From Tupaia tana (Eukaryota > Chordata > Mammalia > Scandentia > Tupaiidae), in assembly GCA_026018925.1 (NCBI GenBank), contig JAKSZU010000016.1, forward strand, positions 5,004,940-5,068,939: a stretch of DNA of 64,000 bases, read 5' to 3'. The notes under the pieces were generated by a model, which searched no databases, was not told where the DNA came from, and saw only the letters and a list, made by a program, of their open reading frames with translations. Made by a program: the position numbers and the translations under genes. This document shows, in pieces, positions 1-11,029 of the stretch (positions are counted from its first letter, which is position 1; each line of letters starts with the position of its first letter).

Positions 1-386
1 CGAGGAGTGGAGCTCATAACAAACATTCAAGCAGGCAGGAGACAGAAGCCAAATAAGGACCCTCATCCCGCCGATAGCCTTCTTATGTCTCTTCATGCAC
101 ACATACCTGTCCATTCATAACTTCAGACACACATTCCTCTGGGCTTCTAATTAATTTTCTTTACAATTGGTACTCCAAGCAGAACTTATGGAAATCTGGT
201 AAATGTTGCACTCAGTCAGTAATTGAATGTTGACTGTTTACAGAAAAGAGCTAAAAATAAGGAAAGCCATAATTACCAGAGGTATGCCTGTTTTTCATTT
301 CCTTATTTAAACAAACAAACAAACAAATGAACAAAAAAAAACACCGCATTATCTGAATTCAGTATGGTTCCTTAGGAATCAAAAAG
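1..386. other. Unique sequence, no gene seen
   Basis: Ordinary AT-rich unique sequence. It contains a short run of four AAAC units near 311-325 and an A-run just after. I see no recognisable repeat body, exon or RNA gene. Confidence 0.5.
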
Positions 387-652
387 TTAAGTGATTTTGG
401 GACCAGCAGTTGGCGTACTCCCATGTATTCAACCGCAATTTGAGTCCCTGACCTGGTGGCTTAAACTCACGCCGGCACGTGTGTGTGCCCAAGATCCCGA
501 GAGGAGAATGGAGGAGAAGGGATTGTGGCATGGCCATCCCCCCCGGGGGGTGATTTCTCGCTTTCTGTCTCTCTGTCTCTGTCTTTCTGGTGAGTGCACG
601 CACACTATGGCAAAAACCTCTCTAAAAAAGGGAAAAAAAATTAAGTGATTTT
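387..652 (+). mobile_element. tRNA-derived SINE, subfamily A2, with perfect TSD
   Basis: The SINE body runs from about 399 to 640 and is flanked by a perfect 12-bp target-site duplication, TTAAGTGATTTT (387-398 and 641-652). The head reads GGGACCAGCAGTTGGCG. A dozen bases between box A and the anticodon-like region are missing compared with other copies. The CT-rich part, the CpG tail motif and the A-rich 3' end are present. The intact TSD suggests a fairly recent LINE-1-type insertion. Confidence 0.93.
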
Positions 653-1375
653 AAAATTGGCTAGAAATTAAGCATTTGCATAGCTGATTTTTTTTTTTCA
701 CAATTGTAATTTCCATATCATCTACAAGCTTGCTGCTGTGGCTGCTATTGTCAGGAGCTGTGCTGTGAACCCCAGGGCCCAGAAGCATTTCTCACTTTCA
801 TCCCTGCCATTCAGCGCAGTCGGATTCACATTCTGTAATGAGAGCTAAGATTCCCCAGCAACGTCTAGTGAGGGAGTCGGGCGAATAACCAGGTGTGTTA
901 GAAAATGCCGTAAGGTAACAGAGACCTGCATGCGTTAGATTGTGCCGTGTACACCTGGCTCCGTGAGGGAGAAGGGCTGGACGGATTTTTATGTTCCAGA
1001 GTGACCCAGGCGTGCTCGCGAGGCGTGCGCTGTGGCGGATTTGACAAGGGAACACATGCTGGAAGCTCAGGGGTGGTTTTGGGAGGTTGTCTGGTGCGGA
1101 TGGAAGGTGATCTTGTTTTGTTATGAGAGAAAAACAACAATATGGACTGCAGTCCTGAGGTTCAGTCTGATCTTAGAGCTGATGGGACAGAAACCAGGAG
1201 TTTGCGGGTTTAATTCCAGGTCTGGTCCAATCAGTCCCTCAGAACTGAGTAATTAAAACATTAAGACCATCTGTGAGTACTCAGAAGCCAACTGAATCTT
1301 GAAAAACAAGCAAGAGTTTTTCTTAAGAATAGGTGGTATTTGGTCACTGTGATGAATTGTTTTAAAATTATGCAC
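653..1375. other. Unique stretch, no gene seen
   Basis: Mixed-composition unique sequence with two short open frames on opposite strands around 800-1250. Neither resembles a known protein. No repeat family recognised. Confidence 0.45.
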
Positions 1376-1628
1376 GGGGCCAGAAGGTGGTGTGAAGATT
1401 AAGGTGCGCAACTCCCAATACCTAACTGTGGTTCGAGACCTGGGCCTGATGGCTTGAATATCATGCCAGGCATGTGTATGTTCATGCCCAAAATCCCAAG
1501 AAGAGAAAGAAGAGACTGAGGTATAGCCATACCTCCCAGAGTGACTTCTCTCTATCTTTCTCTGTCTCTCTGCCTGTCTCTGGTGAGAGTGACACATCCT
1601 ATAGCAAAAACCTTAAAAATAAAAAAAG
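1376..1628 (+). mobile_element. tRNA-derived SINE, subfamily B, diverged
   Basis: The head GGGGCCAGAAGGTGGTGTG and box B-like GGTTCGAGACC are followed by the CT-rich block and the tail motif CCTATAGCAAAAACC, then A-rich sequence. Many CpG sites have decayed to TG or CA, so this copy is older than its A-type neighbours. A short ATTATG direct repeat flanks it. Confidence 0.88.
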
Positions 1629-1695
1629 ATTATGAACCGTGTGTACACACACATCCATGGATATGAACACTCATGCATGCCCTTTGAAGGAGAAT

Positions 1696-1976
1696 AGAAC
1701 ACAGCATTTTTTTTTTTTTCGCTATAGGACGCATGCGCTTGCCAGACAGACAGAGAGAGACATAGAGACAGAAAGTGAGAAATCACCCCCCAGGGGGGAT
1801 GGTCACGCCGCAATCCCTTCTCCTTCATTCTCCTCTCGGGATCTTGGGCACGCACGCACACGCACCCGGCGTGAGTTTTAAGCCACCAGGTCTGGGACAT
1901 GAACTGCGGTCGACTACGTGGGAGTCCAGCGACATAGCCATTACGCTAACTGCTGGTTCCCAGAACATAGCATTTT
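1696..1976 (-). mobile_element. tRNA-derived SINE, subfamily A1, with TSD
   Basis: A reverse-strand copy that starts with a T-run and ends in GCTGGTTCCC. Its 15-bp flanks (1696-1710 and 1962-1976, AGAACAYAGCATTTT) match except for one base. Box B reads GTTCATGTCC on the element strand. That is what two CpG decays would make of the A1 form GTTCGCGTCC. Confidence 0.93.
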
Positions 1977-2470
1977 AAGACACTGCACTCTTCAGAATTA
2001 TTTACCTTTGTTTGGGCCGAATGTATCCTCACCTGCCGAGTGCAGGGGAGCAAGCTCTGGGGGTGAAGTGCAATGCCCACCTGCCTCCAGACCCAGCCAG
2101 CCATGTCCAAGGTGATGGACAGAGCTTGGATCTGGGATGGCGATGACGAAAGAACTCGTTGTGAGAGCACCTCGTGGGATGTCACCTGGATGTAGGTTTA
2201 AGTCTGGCCTTCCTCTTACTGCATTAGCAATGAGATCGGCGAAAACAGCAAGTATTTGTGACTTCAGATAATACAGATCGAAAGTAAGGAACAAGAAATA
2301 CCACTGTTCTGAACATCTGTGTGACGGAATGACTTCTAAGTTTCCTCTTTATTTCAAACTTTGTTCATCAAGATAGGGTGGAGAGATGCATTCCTGTAGT
2401 GCATCGGAAATCGTCATCCACCAAGGACTGGCAATAGCAGGAGAGTCCAGGTGGACAGAGTAAAGGGGGT
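1977..2470. other. Unique stretch, no gene seen
   Basis: Unique sequence. The part around 2190-2260 weakly resembles a MIR, but I could not support that call. No exon recognised. Confidence 0.4.
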
Positions 2471-2721
2471 AAGCCAGCAGGTGGCATAGTGGTGGAGGCT
2501 CTGGACTCCCACGTGGCTGGCGGCAGTTTGAGTCCCAGACCTAGGGCTTGAAAATCACGCCGAGTGCGTGTGCTCATGCCCCAAATGCCAGGAGGATACT
2601 GGAGGAGGGGATTGTGGTGTGGCTACCCACCTGGGGGTTGATTTCTTACCTTCCCTCTCACCATCTCTCTTTCTCTCTCTCTGATGAGCGCAAGCACTAT
2701 GCAAAAACCCAACCAAAAAGA
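2471..2721 (+). mobile_element. tRNA-derived SINE, subfamily B
   Basis: The head contains CCAGCAGGTGGCA (2474-2486), followed by the anticodon-like region CTCCCACGTGGCTGGC, a decayed box B GTTTGAGTCCC, a long CT-rich block and an A-rich end. The head motif matches the core of the CTCF recognition sequence (see findings). Confidence 0.88.
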
Positions 2722-2863
2722 GGTGACTCTCAGATGACAGTGCCGTCCCACCAGATCTGATAGGGTATACCGTAGCACTGCGCGTGCTCTCCATGTAAAG
2801 ACATTGTGTCACAGAGCTCAGGAGCCGTCACTGCAGCCCCATGACCTTGCAGAGCACGGAAAC

Positions 2864-2896
2864 GCTGAACTCGGGCTGAACTCGGGCTGAACTCGG
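2864..2896. repeat. Perfect 11-bp tandem repeat, three units
   Basis: The unit GCTGAACTCGG occurs three times head to tail without a mismatch (2864-2874, 2875-2885, 2886-2896). A fourth, broken unit may follow. Confidence 0.95.
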
Positions 2897-3067
2897 TCTG
2901 GGTCACTTACTCCTAGAAAACTGTTGACAAGGAAGGGGACTCAGAGACCAGTAACAAAACTGTTTAAGGGACAGGGAGAGTCCTTACGAGAACAAATTAA
3001 AGGCCTAAGTATGAATAATTGGACTAAGAGGGGATGAGATTAATTTAATGTAAACCAGTTCTCCTGT

Positions 3068-3285
3068 AGCTAATATTTCTTGAATACATCTTCTGTACAT
3101 GAGGCACTGCCTAAGTCCTTCATGTAATTCAGTTTTCCTAACATTTCTCTTTCGCAGCAACCGGGTGGGTTACTAGTGTTATCCACAGTTAATGTTATGG
3201 AAATTAAAGTTTGACGAGCGAGCTAATGACCTGCCCACGTATTCATAGTTACCGGGCAGCAAGTTTTTCTGGTTTCAAGTGAAGC
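3068..3285 (-). mobile_element. MIR SINE remnant
   Basis: The sequence reads like the reverse complement of the MIR consensus: CTAATATTTCTTGAATACAT, then GAGGCACTGCCTAAGTCC, then a decayed ATTATCCCCATTTT part and a part like 'gacctgcccacgtattcatagt' that corresponds to the MIR core GACTTGCCCAAGGTCACACAGC. Ancient and strongly diverged. Confidence 0.75.
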
Positions 3286-3327
3286 AAGTATGTTTATGTA
3301 TTGATACGTAGAGCCCATCCTATTCTA

Positions 3328-3557
3328 TGATTTCTTTCTTTTTTTAGAATTTGCTATAGTGCATGTGTGCCATATGACACATTTAGAGAGACAGAGAGGG
3401 AAAAGACAGAATGTGAGAAAGCATCCCCCAGGAGGCAGTGGCACCCCAGCCCCTCTCCTCCGTTCTCCTCATGCATGCTCAATATGTTTTCCAAGCCACC
3501 AGGTTTGGGACTTGAACTGCTCAGGCAACCTCCTTAACCACCATGCCACAGGCTGGA
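3328..3557 (-). mobile_element. tRNA-derived SINE, subfamily C, old
   Basis: A T-rich start followed by TTGCTATAG, a GA-rich tract, the C-run segment AGCATCCCCCAGGAGG, TCTCCTCCGTTCTCC, and an end reading CCACCATGCCACAGGCTGG. The order of parts matches the family, but divergence is high and the region before the tRNA-like part is shortened. Confidence 0.78.
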
Positions 3558-3591
3558 ACCCTATCTTAATTTTTTAAGACTTTCTTTAAAC

Positions 3592-3836
3592 AGAAAAAGG
3601 TTATTTGTTCATTAAAGAGAGAGAGAGCGGTGGAGAGATAAACACTCTGACAGGGCCCTCCTGCGCTGACCTGCCCTAGTCTCAGCCAGCCCAGATGCCG
3701 GACCTCCAAGCACAGGCGCCCCTGTACTCAGGCCGGTCCCAGGGTGCAGACCCAGGGCCTCTTCCATGTGGGTCCACTTGTGTTGCCACTGTGCCACTGG
3801 CCGGTCTCTGTTCTGCATGAAGACATCACATGACTC
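3592..3836 (-). mobile_element. Second SINE group (G2), old copy
   Basis: A T/A-rich tail, a GA-rich purine tract near 3617-3640, GC-rich middle sequence, and an end reading CCACTGTGCCACTGGCCGG, which resembles a tRNA-type SINE head on the other strand. Similar arrangements occur near 36.1, 40.7, 41.2 and 56.2 kb. I have no family name for it. Confidence 0.5.
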
Positions 3837-4237
3837 TTCCTGAAATTCGGGTTGGGATCTGTGTGCCCATCCACACGGTTTTAAACACACTGGAGGTGGA
3901 TACGTTATCATACGTGTAGCGTACGATGCCTGTGTTCTCAGGCAAATACGTCTTATCTCCTCAGCGGTAGCGGGTCTGAGCATGGTGCGTATGCCTCCCA
4001 TCCAGTACACCGGACACTCTCCGCTTGTTGGCTTTTGATGTTGCATGTCCTTTGATTTTTTTTTCTGTCTTAAGGGACTTTTCTCTGGTCAGCACCTATT
4101 TTGTGACTGCATGCGACCTGTGAATATCCACTTTGGGACATGTGTGTCTTCATATGGCTATGCTGTGGGCGTGCACCATTACACGTGCACTCACAGAATG
4201 CCTGTTGGACGTGCCAGGCTACTCTAGAACAACCAAG
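3837..4237. other. Unique stretch, no gene seen
   Basis: Unique sequence with no recognisable repeat or exon. The 144-codon reverse frame that covers 3612-4046 runs through the SINE just upstream and is not credible as a gene. Confidence 0.45.
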
Positions 4238-4532
4238 AAAAGAGCAGGCCTCTGGGGCCAGCAGGTGGTGAAGTGGTTAAGATGCTGGATTCTCACATAG
4301 TCGATCGCAATTCTAGGACTGTCCTGGAGGCTTAAAACTAATGCTGGACATGGGTGTGTGCGTGCCCAAAATCCCGAGAGGAGAGTGCAGGAGAAGGGAT
4401 TGTGGCGTGGCCACCCGCCCCGTGAGTAGTGGTTTCTCTCTTTTTGTCTCTCTGTCTCTCTGACTAGCACATGCATCCTATGCCAAAAATCTCTCTCAAG
4501 AAAAAAAGAAAAAGAAAGGAAAGGAGCAGGCC
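4238..4532 (+). mobile_element. tRNA-derived SINE, subfamily B, with TSD
   Basis: The body spans about 4254-4519. The flanks AAAAGAGCAGGCC (4238-4250) and a one-mismatch copy (4520-4532) form a 13-bp TSD. The head is GGGGCCAGCAGGTGGTGAAG, and the A-tail is broken up by G residues. Confidence 0.92.
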
Positions 4533-4860
4533 CCGTGTTCGGTGCAGTGAAGGCGCGCTCTCACTGCGGAGATCCCTGCAGTCGTGCATTACGTAAGGGA
4601 AGGGATGTGTCCTGGGAGACGCGCTGTGAGGCGATTTCACCATCACACACACGTCGTAGAGGAGTGTACACAAACCTCGGAGGCAGGCCCCTGCACACCT
4701 AGGGACAGCTTGTTGCTCTGAGGCTGCAGACTGGCTGGTTACTGAACTGCGTACTTAGGCAAATGCAGCACAATGATAAGTATCTCGGTCTCTAAATATG
4801 TCTAAACATAGAGAAGGTACAGTGACATTTGATAAAGAAGATAGAAAATGGTACACCTGA

Positions 4861-5099
4861 GGGCCAGCAGGTGGAGTGGTGGCGCGGGCCCATGGCTGAC
4901 CGAGGTTCGAGTCTCGGACCTGGCAGCTTGAAATTCAGCCAGGCGCATGTGTGTTCGCATGTAAGAGCACAAGAGGAGAGCAGACTGTGGTGTGGCCATC
5001 ACCCCGGGGGGTTGATTTCTCTTTCCCTCTCTCTCGCTCTCTCAGTCTCTCTCCAGGAAATGCACATCCCCTATGGCAGAAACCTTAAAATAAACTTTG
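4861..5099 (+). mobile_element. tRNA-derived SINE, subfamily B
   Basis: The head GGGCCAGCAGGTGGAGTGGTG runs directly into a shortened anticodon region and then GGTTCGAGTCTCGGACC. The CT-rich part contains TCTCGCTCTCTCAGTCTC. The tail is an A-rich AAACCTTAAAATAAAC. Confidence 0.88.
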
Positions 5100-5722
5100 A
5101 AAGGTTCTCCCGTAAGGGCTCTTGGCCTAACGGAGCTTGCAGGACTGGGCATTGCTCCGAGCGGGGCAGCGAGGGAGCAGTGAGCGAGCGGAAGCCCAGG
5201 ACGACATCCGACGTCCTCCACAAGCGCCGTGCACAGAGGCTACACTGAGTTCATCTCAAAAGGAAAGCAAAAACCTTCAGTAATACATTACCTTCACTTA
5301 CTGTAATTCTTAAAAACTTCAAAATTTTTCTTTTTACTTTTCGACTCTTTTTTGTGATAACACTTCTCTTAAAGCACAAGCACATAGTACAGCCCCACAG
5401 TGTTATCTTTATAGCCTTAGTCGGTAAGCATTTTTCTCTTTTTATTCATTTATGTATTTATTTTCACTTTTTGAACTTCTCCCGTCAGAAGCTCGGGCAC
5501 GAACACGCGTCAGCACAGGCCTACACAGGGGTGGGCTCAGTTGCCTCGCTGTCTTCCTCCTCCACGCGTCCTGTGGTCTCACTGCACAGGCCGAGGTAGA
5601 CAGAACGCTGAGTAGGTCACGGCCAGGAGAAATCGTGATCACGGGGCGAGGTAAACACAAGGCGTATGAAGCCAGTGCCAACACGGCATGCTGTTTTACA
5701 GCACATTTGAAAAATACATGCA
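5100..5722. other. Mostly unique stretch, no gene seen
   Basis: CpG-rich unique sequence at 5105-5230 is followed by AT-rich sequence. A T-rich patch near 5430-5475 leading into GC-rich sequence could be a very old reverse SINE, but I cannot support it. Confidence 0.4.
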
Positions 5723-5984
5723 TAGGCCAGCAGGTGGTGTGGAAGTTAAGGCGGCAGGATCCCACATGACCGACTTAGCGGTGCGAGTCCCAGACCCAGT
5801 GGCTTAAAAATCATGCTGGGCACATGTGCACATGTGCCCAAAATCCCAAGAGGAGAATGGAGAAGGGATTGTGGCGTGGCCAACCTCGTTCGGGGTGGGG
5901 GATGATTTCTCACTTTCTCACATTCCCTCTCTCTCCAGCAAGCACACATGCCCTATAGTAGAAACTAAAGAAAAAAAAATTAAA
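5723..5984 (+). mobile_element. tRNA-derived SINE, subfamily B
   Basis: The head AGGCCAGCAGGTGGTGTGG, the box B-like GGTGCGAGTCCC, the C/G palindrome (now TTCGGGGTGGGGG) and the CT-rich block are all visible. It ends in AAAGAAAAAAAAATTAAAAT. Confidence 0.88.
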
Positions 5985-6106
5985 ATATAAATGAGTGCAC
6001 TCTAAAATAATGATCAAAAGTCCAGCATAGTAAATATATAAACCGGCCTCTCAGTTATTTATTTGATAATGATGACTATCACGTGTTCCACACTGAACAT
6101 AATGTT

Positions 6107-6395
6107 TGTGCTGTACCTTTTTTTTTTGGAGAGGTTTTTGCTATAGGGTGCATGTGCTCGCTTGTTGGAAAGACAGAGAGCGACAGAGAGACAGAAGTCA
6201 AGAAATCCCCCCCGGGGTGGGGGGGATGGCCACGCCACAATCCCTTCTCCTCCATTCCTCTCTCAGGATCTTGGATACGTACGCACACGCGCCCAGGGTG
6301 AGTTTATGCCACCCAGGACGGTACTCAAACCGCGGTCGGCTGGGAGTCCAGCAACATAACCGTTAGGCCATCTGCTCGTCCTGTGCTGTACCTTT
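6107..6395 (-). mobile_element. tRNA-derived SINE, subfamily A2, with perfect TSD
   Basis: The body spans 6121-6381 on the reverse strand. A perfect 14-bp TSD, TGTGCTGTACCTTT, lies at 6107-6120 and 6382-6395. The central C-run/G-run reads CCCCCCCGGGGTGGGGGGG. A short gap sits in the tRNA-like region. Confidence 0.93.
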
Positions 6396-7400
6396 GTATG
6401 ACTGGCATCCCCGGGGGTTATGGACACCATTGTCACCCCAAATGCCCCGTCACGTGAAATTGGCTACCGTGTCATCAGGTGACGGGAACCCTTCCGCTCC
6501 GTTACTCAGGGCGTCACCCACTGCAAGGTCATGATGCAGCACCGTTCGTCTAAGTCTGAGGACAGCACACAAACACGTGAGATTTATTTCGGAATTAATG
6601 TAAGATAAAACAAATTACGGAAGAAGGCAGAAGCATTGGGAATGGATTATATTCAACTTTTTTGCAACAGTCTACATGATTAATTACTGGGTATGCTTTT
6701 CCTTTGGAGGCATTATTTGGCATATTTATTTGTAAAATAAAGCTGTCTGGATTCTCCTACTAAGTTCTTCTGGAGAAATCACTTTAGTACATCTTGGGAC
6801 ATTAGAAAACAATTTAGGAAGGTACAGAATCAGCTTTCAGGATTAGTCTGTGAAACCAAATGTAGCAAATCTGTTTTATAAATAAGCATGAAATTTTAAC
6901 TTAATAGGTAAGTCCATCAAATTTTGTTTTTTCTAATGTATGTAATGATACCTGCTATCAAATTTTACAAGCACAGTACACTAATAAGTATTCTTTATAA
7001 ACGATGACTGTTTATTAAACTGCAAGTACCTGTTAAACGCTCAGTATTCTTATGCACATAGATAAGAGTGGTGTTTCTTTTTTCATTCACCACAATTCCA
7101 CTGGTTCCCTTCAGGGACCATGGCTACTAATTTAGATGCTTTTCATCTGTAATCCGCGATCTGTCTCTCCATTATCCAGTTAACAGCGCTTGGAGAATGA
7201 AGGAGGGAAAGTGTTTGTTTAAAGAAAAAAAAAAGCTTTGGCATGTTATAGGATATTCATAGTGATTTCTGGAATTATTTTAGGAAACAGTTCTAACTGA
7301 TTTCCAGAGACCACAGCTGACGTATAAATGCCCTAATTTGTTTACTTTAGAGAGATCATCTCAAGTGCAGCATCTGTTTTTGCTTTTTCTGTGAGATCTT
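6396..7400. other. SINE-free AT-rich block, possible conserved non-coding DNA
   Basis: One kilobase without a young insertion. The part near 6620-6800 contains GATTAATTACTGG and long AT-rich stretches typical of developmental enhancers. No exon recognised. Conservation is a guess that only an alignment can settle. Confidence 0.35.
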
Positions 7401-7407
7401 GGTTTTA

Positions 7408-7462
7408 CATCAGGGGACTGAGGCTCAGGGAAGTCATGTGATGAGGCCGGACCACACAGGAA
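7408..7462 (-). mobile_element. Short MIR core fragment
   Basis: The segment reading CAGGGGACTGAGGCTCAGGG then AAGTCATGTGATGAGG and CCACACAGGAAGC follows the MIR core (GAGGAAACTGAGGCTCAGAG, then AAGTGACTTGCCC and TCACACAGC). Only the core is left. Confidence 0.65.
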
Positions 7463-9540
7463 GCTCCTGGCTCAGGAACTTGTGTGTCAGGAACTTCCTC
7501 AAACAGTGGTGTGGGAGCTGACTGCTCCGGACTGGCATCTTCCAGGCCTGGCTTTCCAGCTGTTTTTCAAAGATAAACTCCATCTGCCAGATAACATTCT
7601 TTTTCAGCTAGAGAATGTCAAAACTCAAATTTTGCTTACAGTGTCTTACTTAGGACAAGCAACTTTCTTCTGCAAAGCCCAGCACAGGAACCTAAAATTG
7701 CTTTCACTGTGTGGAGAGAAGAGCCTTCTGAACTGTGGTGGCTGTTGTGAAGCTTGGGTGGAGGCAGCTCCCTGCCATGTTCCAATGAAATTAGAGAGAT
7801 AACATTTTCATGTTGAAAGGCACTTATATTTTAAGCTCCTTCCACCATTTTGCTCCCCCTGCAGTCCTTGCAGAACCAACTGCTGCAGGAAATCTATTTC
7901 CAGATGAGCCATGCCCAAGGCCGCAGGAGAAGAACACTCGTGTTTTGTGATGTTACTGGAAATACAGGGCATTGAAACCCAGGGATGTATCAACAGCTTC
8001 CATCTCTGAAAAATAGCCAACCAAATCTTCTCACATAAAGAATGGCCCAACTGGTCTCCCAGCTTCACTTAGAGCTCTCGCTGAAATTATTGTGAATATA
8101 AATTCAAGCTCCAGAGAAGAGAGGGATGTGGAGAAAATCCAATTAACTGGAGTGAAAGCCATACAGAATAAACTACCCATCACTAAAAGAAATAGGTTTT
8201 AAATGGAATGAATCTTTAGAGCAGAATTGATCAAATATGTCCTTATTGTATGAGAAGATGCACTTTTCAAATAATATTTTTCAGGAGACATCATCTGCTT
8301 GAAGATGTTTTATCTTCTTATTAAGAAGGCGGTTAGAAGTTCAGAGCCTTTTTCGTCATTATTATTAACTTGCTGGGGAAAATCTTTCTATATATTCCAA
8401 TATTCATTAAATGGAGCCCTTTGTATATACAAATATTAAAAGCCATCTTGAAAGTACTATAGGTAAGCAAGTAAGCAAGGGGGGGAAATGCACTGTTTGT
8501 TTCCTCTTAGAACTGACATTTTTATTTAGGAAAAAAAAATCCATGAATTTACCATCTCTCTCCTTCTAGGTTTTTCAACATTTCTTGCAAATTGTATGCA
8601 AATGAATGCAAATAAGCAATCCTCACTAGCAAGCTGCTTAGAAGTGTAAAATGCATAAAATTAAGATGCTGAGAGAAACGTGCATCTAATTAAGGTAGCA
8701 TGTAAAGAAATGTTTAAATTCAAATTAGATGCTTCAGTGGAAAGAATTACTTGTTTAACTCAAAAGGTGTTTTGTATAATTCAGAGAAGACTTGTCCTTA
8801 GTGGTGTTCTCATTTCTTTCCAAAGTCAGTTTGAGGAGCTTGGGCTGGCTCAGTTAAACTTTAAAATTGGGTTGAACTTAAAAATTAGAATGCCATGCAA
8901 ATACATTTTAGTTGTAATATCTTTATCTCTCAGACTGGAGAGGCGGGCATGATGATGTGAGCTGGAGGGTGGGGGTTAAGGTCTCTGTTTCCAGCCCTTT
9001 CGTAGGAACCCCGCATGCTGCTTCGATTTCGTGGGTTCTTAGAAAGCCTGAAAGTGCACAGCCACCGGGTTACCTGTGGATCCTGAGACGGTTTTCCGAG
9101 CAAGACGAGAAGGGCGCCCACCTGTCGGCAGCAGCCCTGCCACACTGTCATGTCCGTGAGGACACCTTTCCTGCGGAGGGCAGTGTGCCATTTCCTAGCC
9201 CTGCCGGGGGCAGAAGAGGACAGAAATTAGATTGCCAGTTAGAAATCTTTAGTCGAAATAAATGGAAGAACTTTTTGTAGAGCATAAAACAACAAGCACA
9301 TTATCAAAAAAGTCTAAGGCATGTTGAGAAGACACAAACTATCATCTAAGATTGGTACTATTTCTGCCCCAGACATAACTACCTAAACGGCAGACAGAAA
9401 AACAAGCAGGGAGGTTGTTTAGGCTCGCTTTCCAAATGCTCGATTTTGAAGTGTTCGCTTTGCGTGGTGAAAGTTCTAGTTTTCCACCAATCGTGAATTC
9501 CTCTCCTTTCAAATGAGCCCACATTTTAGCCCAGAGTGTC
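7463..9540. other. Two-kilobase SINE-free block
   Basis: Unique sequence with no young repeat. Open frames at 7482-7802 (106 codons, forward) and 8957-9280 (107 codons, forward) have no recognisable domain. AT-rich 8090-8900 includes the octamer cluster listed separately. The block could hold regulatory DNA. Confidence 0.4.
8585..8613 (+). promoter_or_regulatory. Three phased POU octamer-like motifs
   Basis: TTGCAAAT at 8585-8592 and the canonical octamer ATGCAAAT at 8596-8603 and 8606-8613 lie 11 and 10 bp apart, start to start. That is about one turn of the helix each, so three POU-family factors (Oct1, Oct2, Oct4, Brn class) could bind the same face. The surrounding 8560-8730 region is AT-rich and free of repeats. 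The motifs are seen directly. Enhancer function is inferred. Confidence 0.5.
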
Positions 9541-9555
9541 TCATGGCTGGATTTG

Positions 9556-9815
9556 GAGATTACAACCAGCTCCCTGGGGGCTGGGCGGGGCACCATGGTC
9601 AGTGCGACCTCTGAGGGGCAGTCCCACTTGGGAAGATCCCCAGTTCAAGTCTAAGGCCCCTCCTAAGTACACAGGGTACGTGGCTGCCCGTGGGGGCGCC
9701 TGGGGCTGGCAGTGGGTCATGGCTGCTATTGGGTGTTCCCTCTCTCTGTCCTTGTCCCTTTCTCTTCTCTGTCTCTCAGAAGGACGAAAGAAAGAAACAT
9801 CAAAAGGTAGCTTAC
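9556..9815 (+). mobile_element. Second SINE group (G2), old copy
   Basis: A head with GGGGCTGGGCGGGGCACCAT, a box B-like CCAGTTCAAGTCTAAG, a CT-rich block TCTCTCTGTCCTTGTCCC and an A-rich tail AAAGAAAGAAACATCAAAA. The plan is that of a tRNA-derived SINE, but the sequence differs from the dominant family. Confidence 0.5.
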
Positions 9816-10299
9816 TGTTGCAAAACAGTGTGGATCCCGTGTTGTGTTCCAGACTCTTAGATGTGGGTTTTCTTGCCTGAGTTCCGACGCATGTCTGCAG
9901 GGAGGAGTCGGGTCGCATCGCTGGTACTGCCCTTCTTCATTGGAGGGGTTCTTCTGCAGGACCTCTCAGCCAATGCCAATCTTCTTGGCTTCTGCCCTCT
10001 CCTTCTGCCTCCAGTCTCCACCCTCACCCCTACCCTCAAGGCCAAAGCACAGGCCAAGCCATGCAGAGTTGCACATCTAAGAACTTCCTTCTGGCCGGTG
10101 ACATTCGCTTTTGTAAATATCCCACAAGTCCACGTAGATTGAATCAGGAAGGTCAGGGTTGGTGTTCTTGCCCTTGGCTAGGGCACGTGTCCCGTGGGGA
10201 CGTGGGTATGCCTTCCTGGCCGCTAGAGCGCTCTCCTGCTCTCAGTGGCCTGGCCACTGGTCGGCTCAGTGATTGCTGTCTCCGCCGCACAGGTGACAT
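9816..10299. other. Unique GC-rich stretch, no gene seen
   Basis: Several short overlapping frames on both strands. None resembles a known protein. No repeat recognised. Confidence 0.4.
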
Positions 10300-10870
10300 C
10301 CAGCTGCCCACCTGATGGCCCTTTCCTGGACTTCCACCTTCAACAGTCGGCGTGTCCCAGATTGAGCTCCACCTGTCCTCCAAACCGTCTCCTTCCCCAC
10401 CCAGCCTCTCCCGTAATGACGCTTCGTCTTCCAGAGCGCCAGCGCCCGGCATCAGCCTTTCTCGCTCTCAGCTAGTTTATGGCCATCATCTCCCTGCCTG
10501 CTCGCCCTACCTTGCCTTGTGCCGCGTCACTCCTTTCACACCGCGGACAAGACAGTTTCTTCTTGTGACACGAGTCCCCTGTCACAGCCCCGGTGAAAGG
10601 CCGTCAGACCCTCCCTCGTTGGATTTTCCGTGTATGAAGTGGTCTGGGCTGTACCTACCATGTGGCCCCACCTCCCATTCTCCCCACATTCTGTGCACGG
10701 CCGAGTCATTTGGGGCCTGTGAGTCGCTGTGTCGCCATGTCGCCGGGCCGGGTGTGATTTTATGCCTTTGCATATGCTGCTTCTCTACCCCAAGTGCTGC
10801 TCCCCAGCGTCATCCACGTGTGCTGGGACACCTGCTGGTGCGCCCCTCTGAGAGTCTCTCCTTCTCTCGC
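10300..10870 (+). mobile_element. L2 LINE 3' remnant
   Basis: Phrases typical of the L2 3' region appear in order: a CCACCTTCAAC / CCCAGATTGAGCTCC / CCAAACCGTCTCC part, then GATTTTATGCCTTTGCATAT followed by GCTGCTTCTCTACCCC and CCCAGCGTCATCCACGTG. In the consensus these correspond to the stretch with GGGCCTTTGCATATGCTGTT and the following CTTCCCC part. The 176-codon forward frame here is a by-product of this repeat. Confidence 0.7.
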
Positions 10871-11029
10871 CTTCGAGCCTAGATTTGTCACGCTCCCTCT
10901 CGTTGCGTCCTGGGCCTCCCGTCAGTGCTGTCATACGGGCCGAGGGAGCGTTCTCGTACGCCCTCCCCTGCACGCCCATCTGGGGCGGGACGTTGTGTGG
11001 GGTGAGAAGGCGCCCCGAGGGCAGGCTGG
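10871..11029. other. CpG-rich unique sequence
   Basis: A short GC-rich spacer between the L2 remnant and the hAT element, with many CpG sites. No feature recognised. Confidence 0.35.

Noticed and set aside
399-470. Functional tRNA genes from box A and box B matches in SINE heads
   Set aside because: The stems do not pair into a cloverleaf and the sequence continues into the SINE body.
10352-10882. 176-codon forward open frame
   Set aside because: It coincides with an L2 LINE remnant and has no LINE protein motif in frame.
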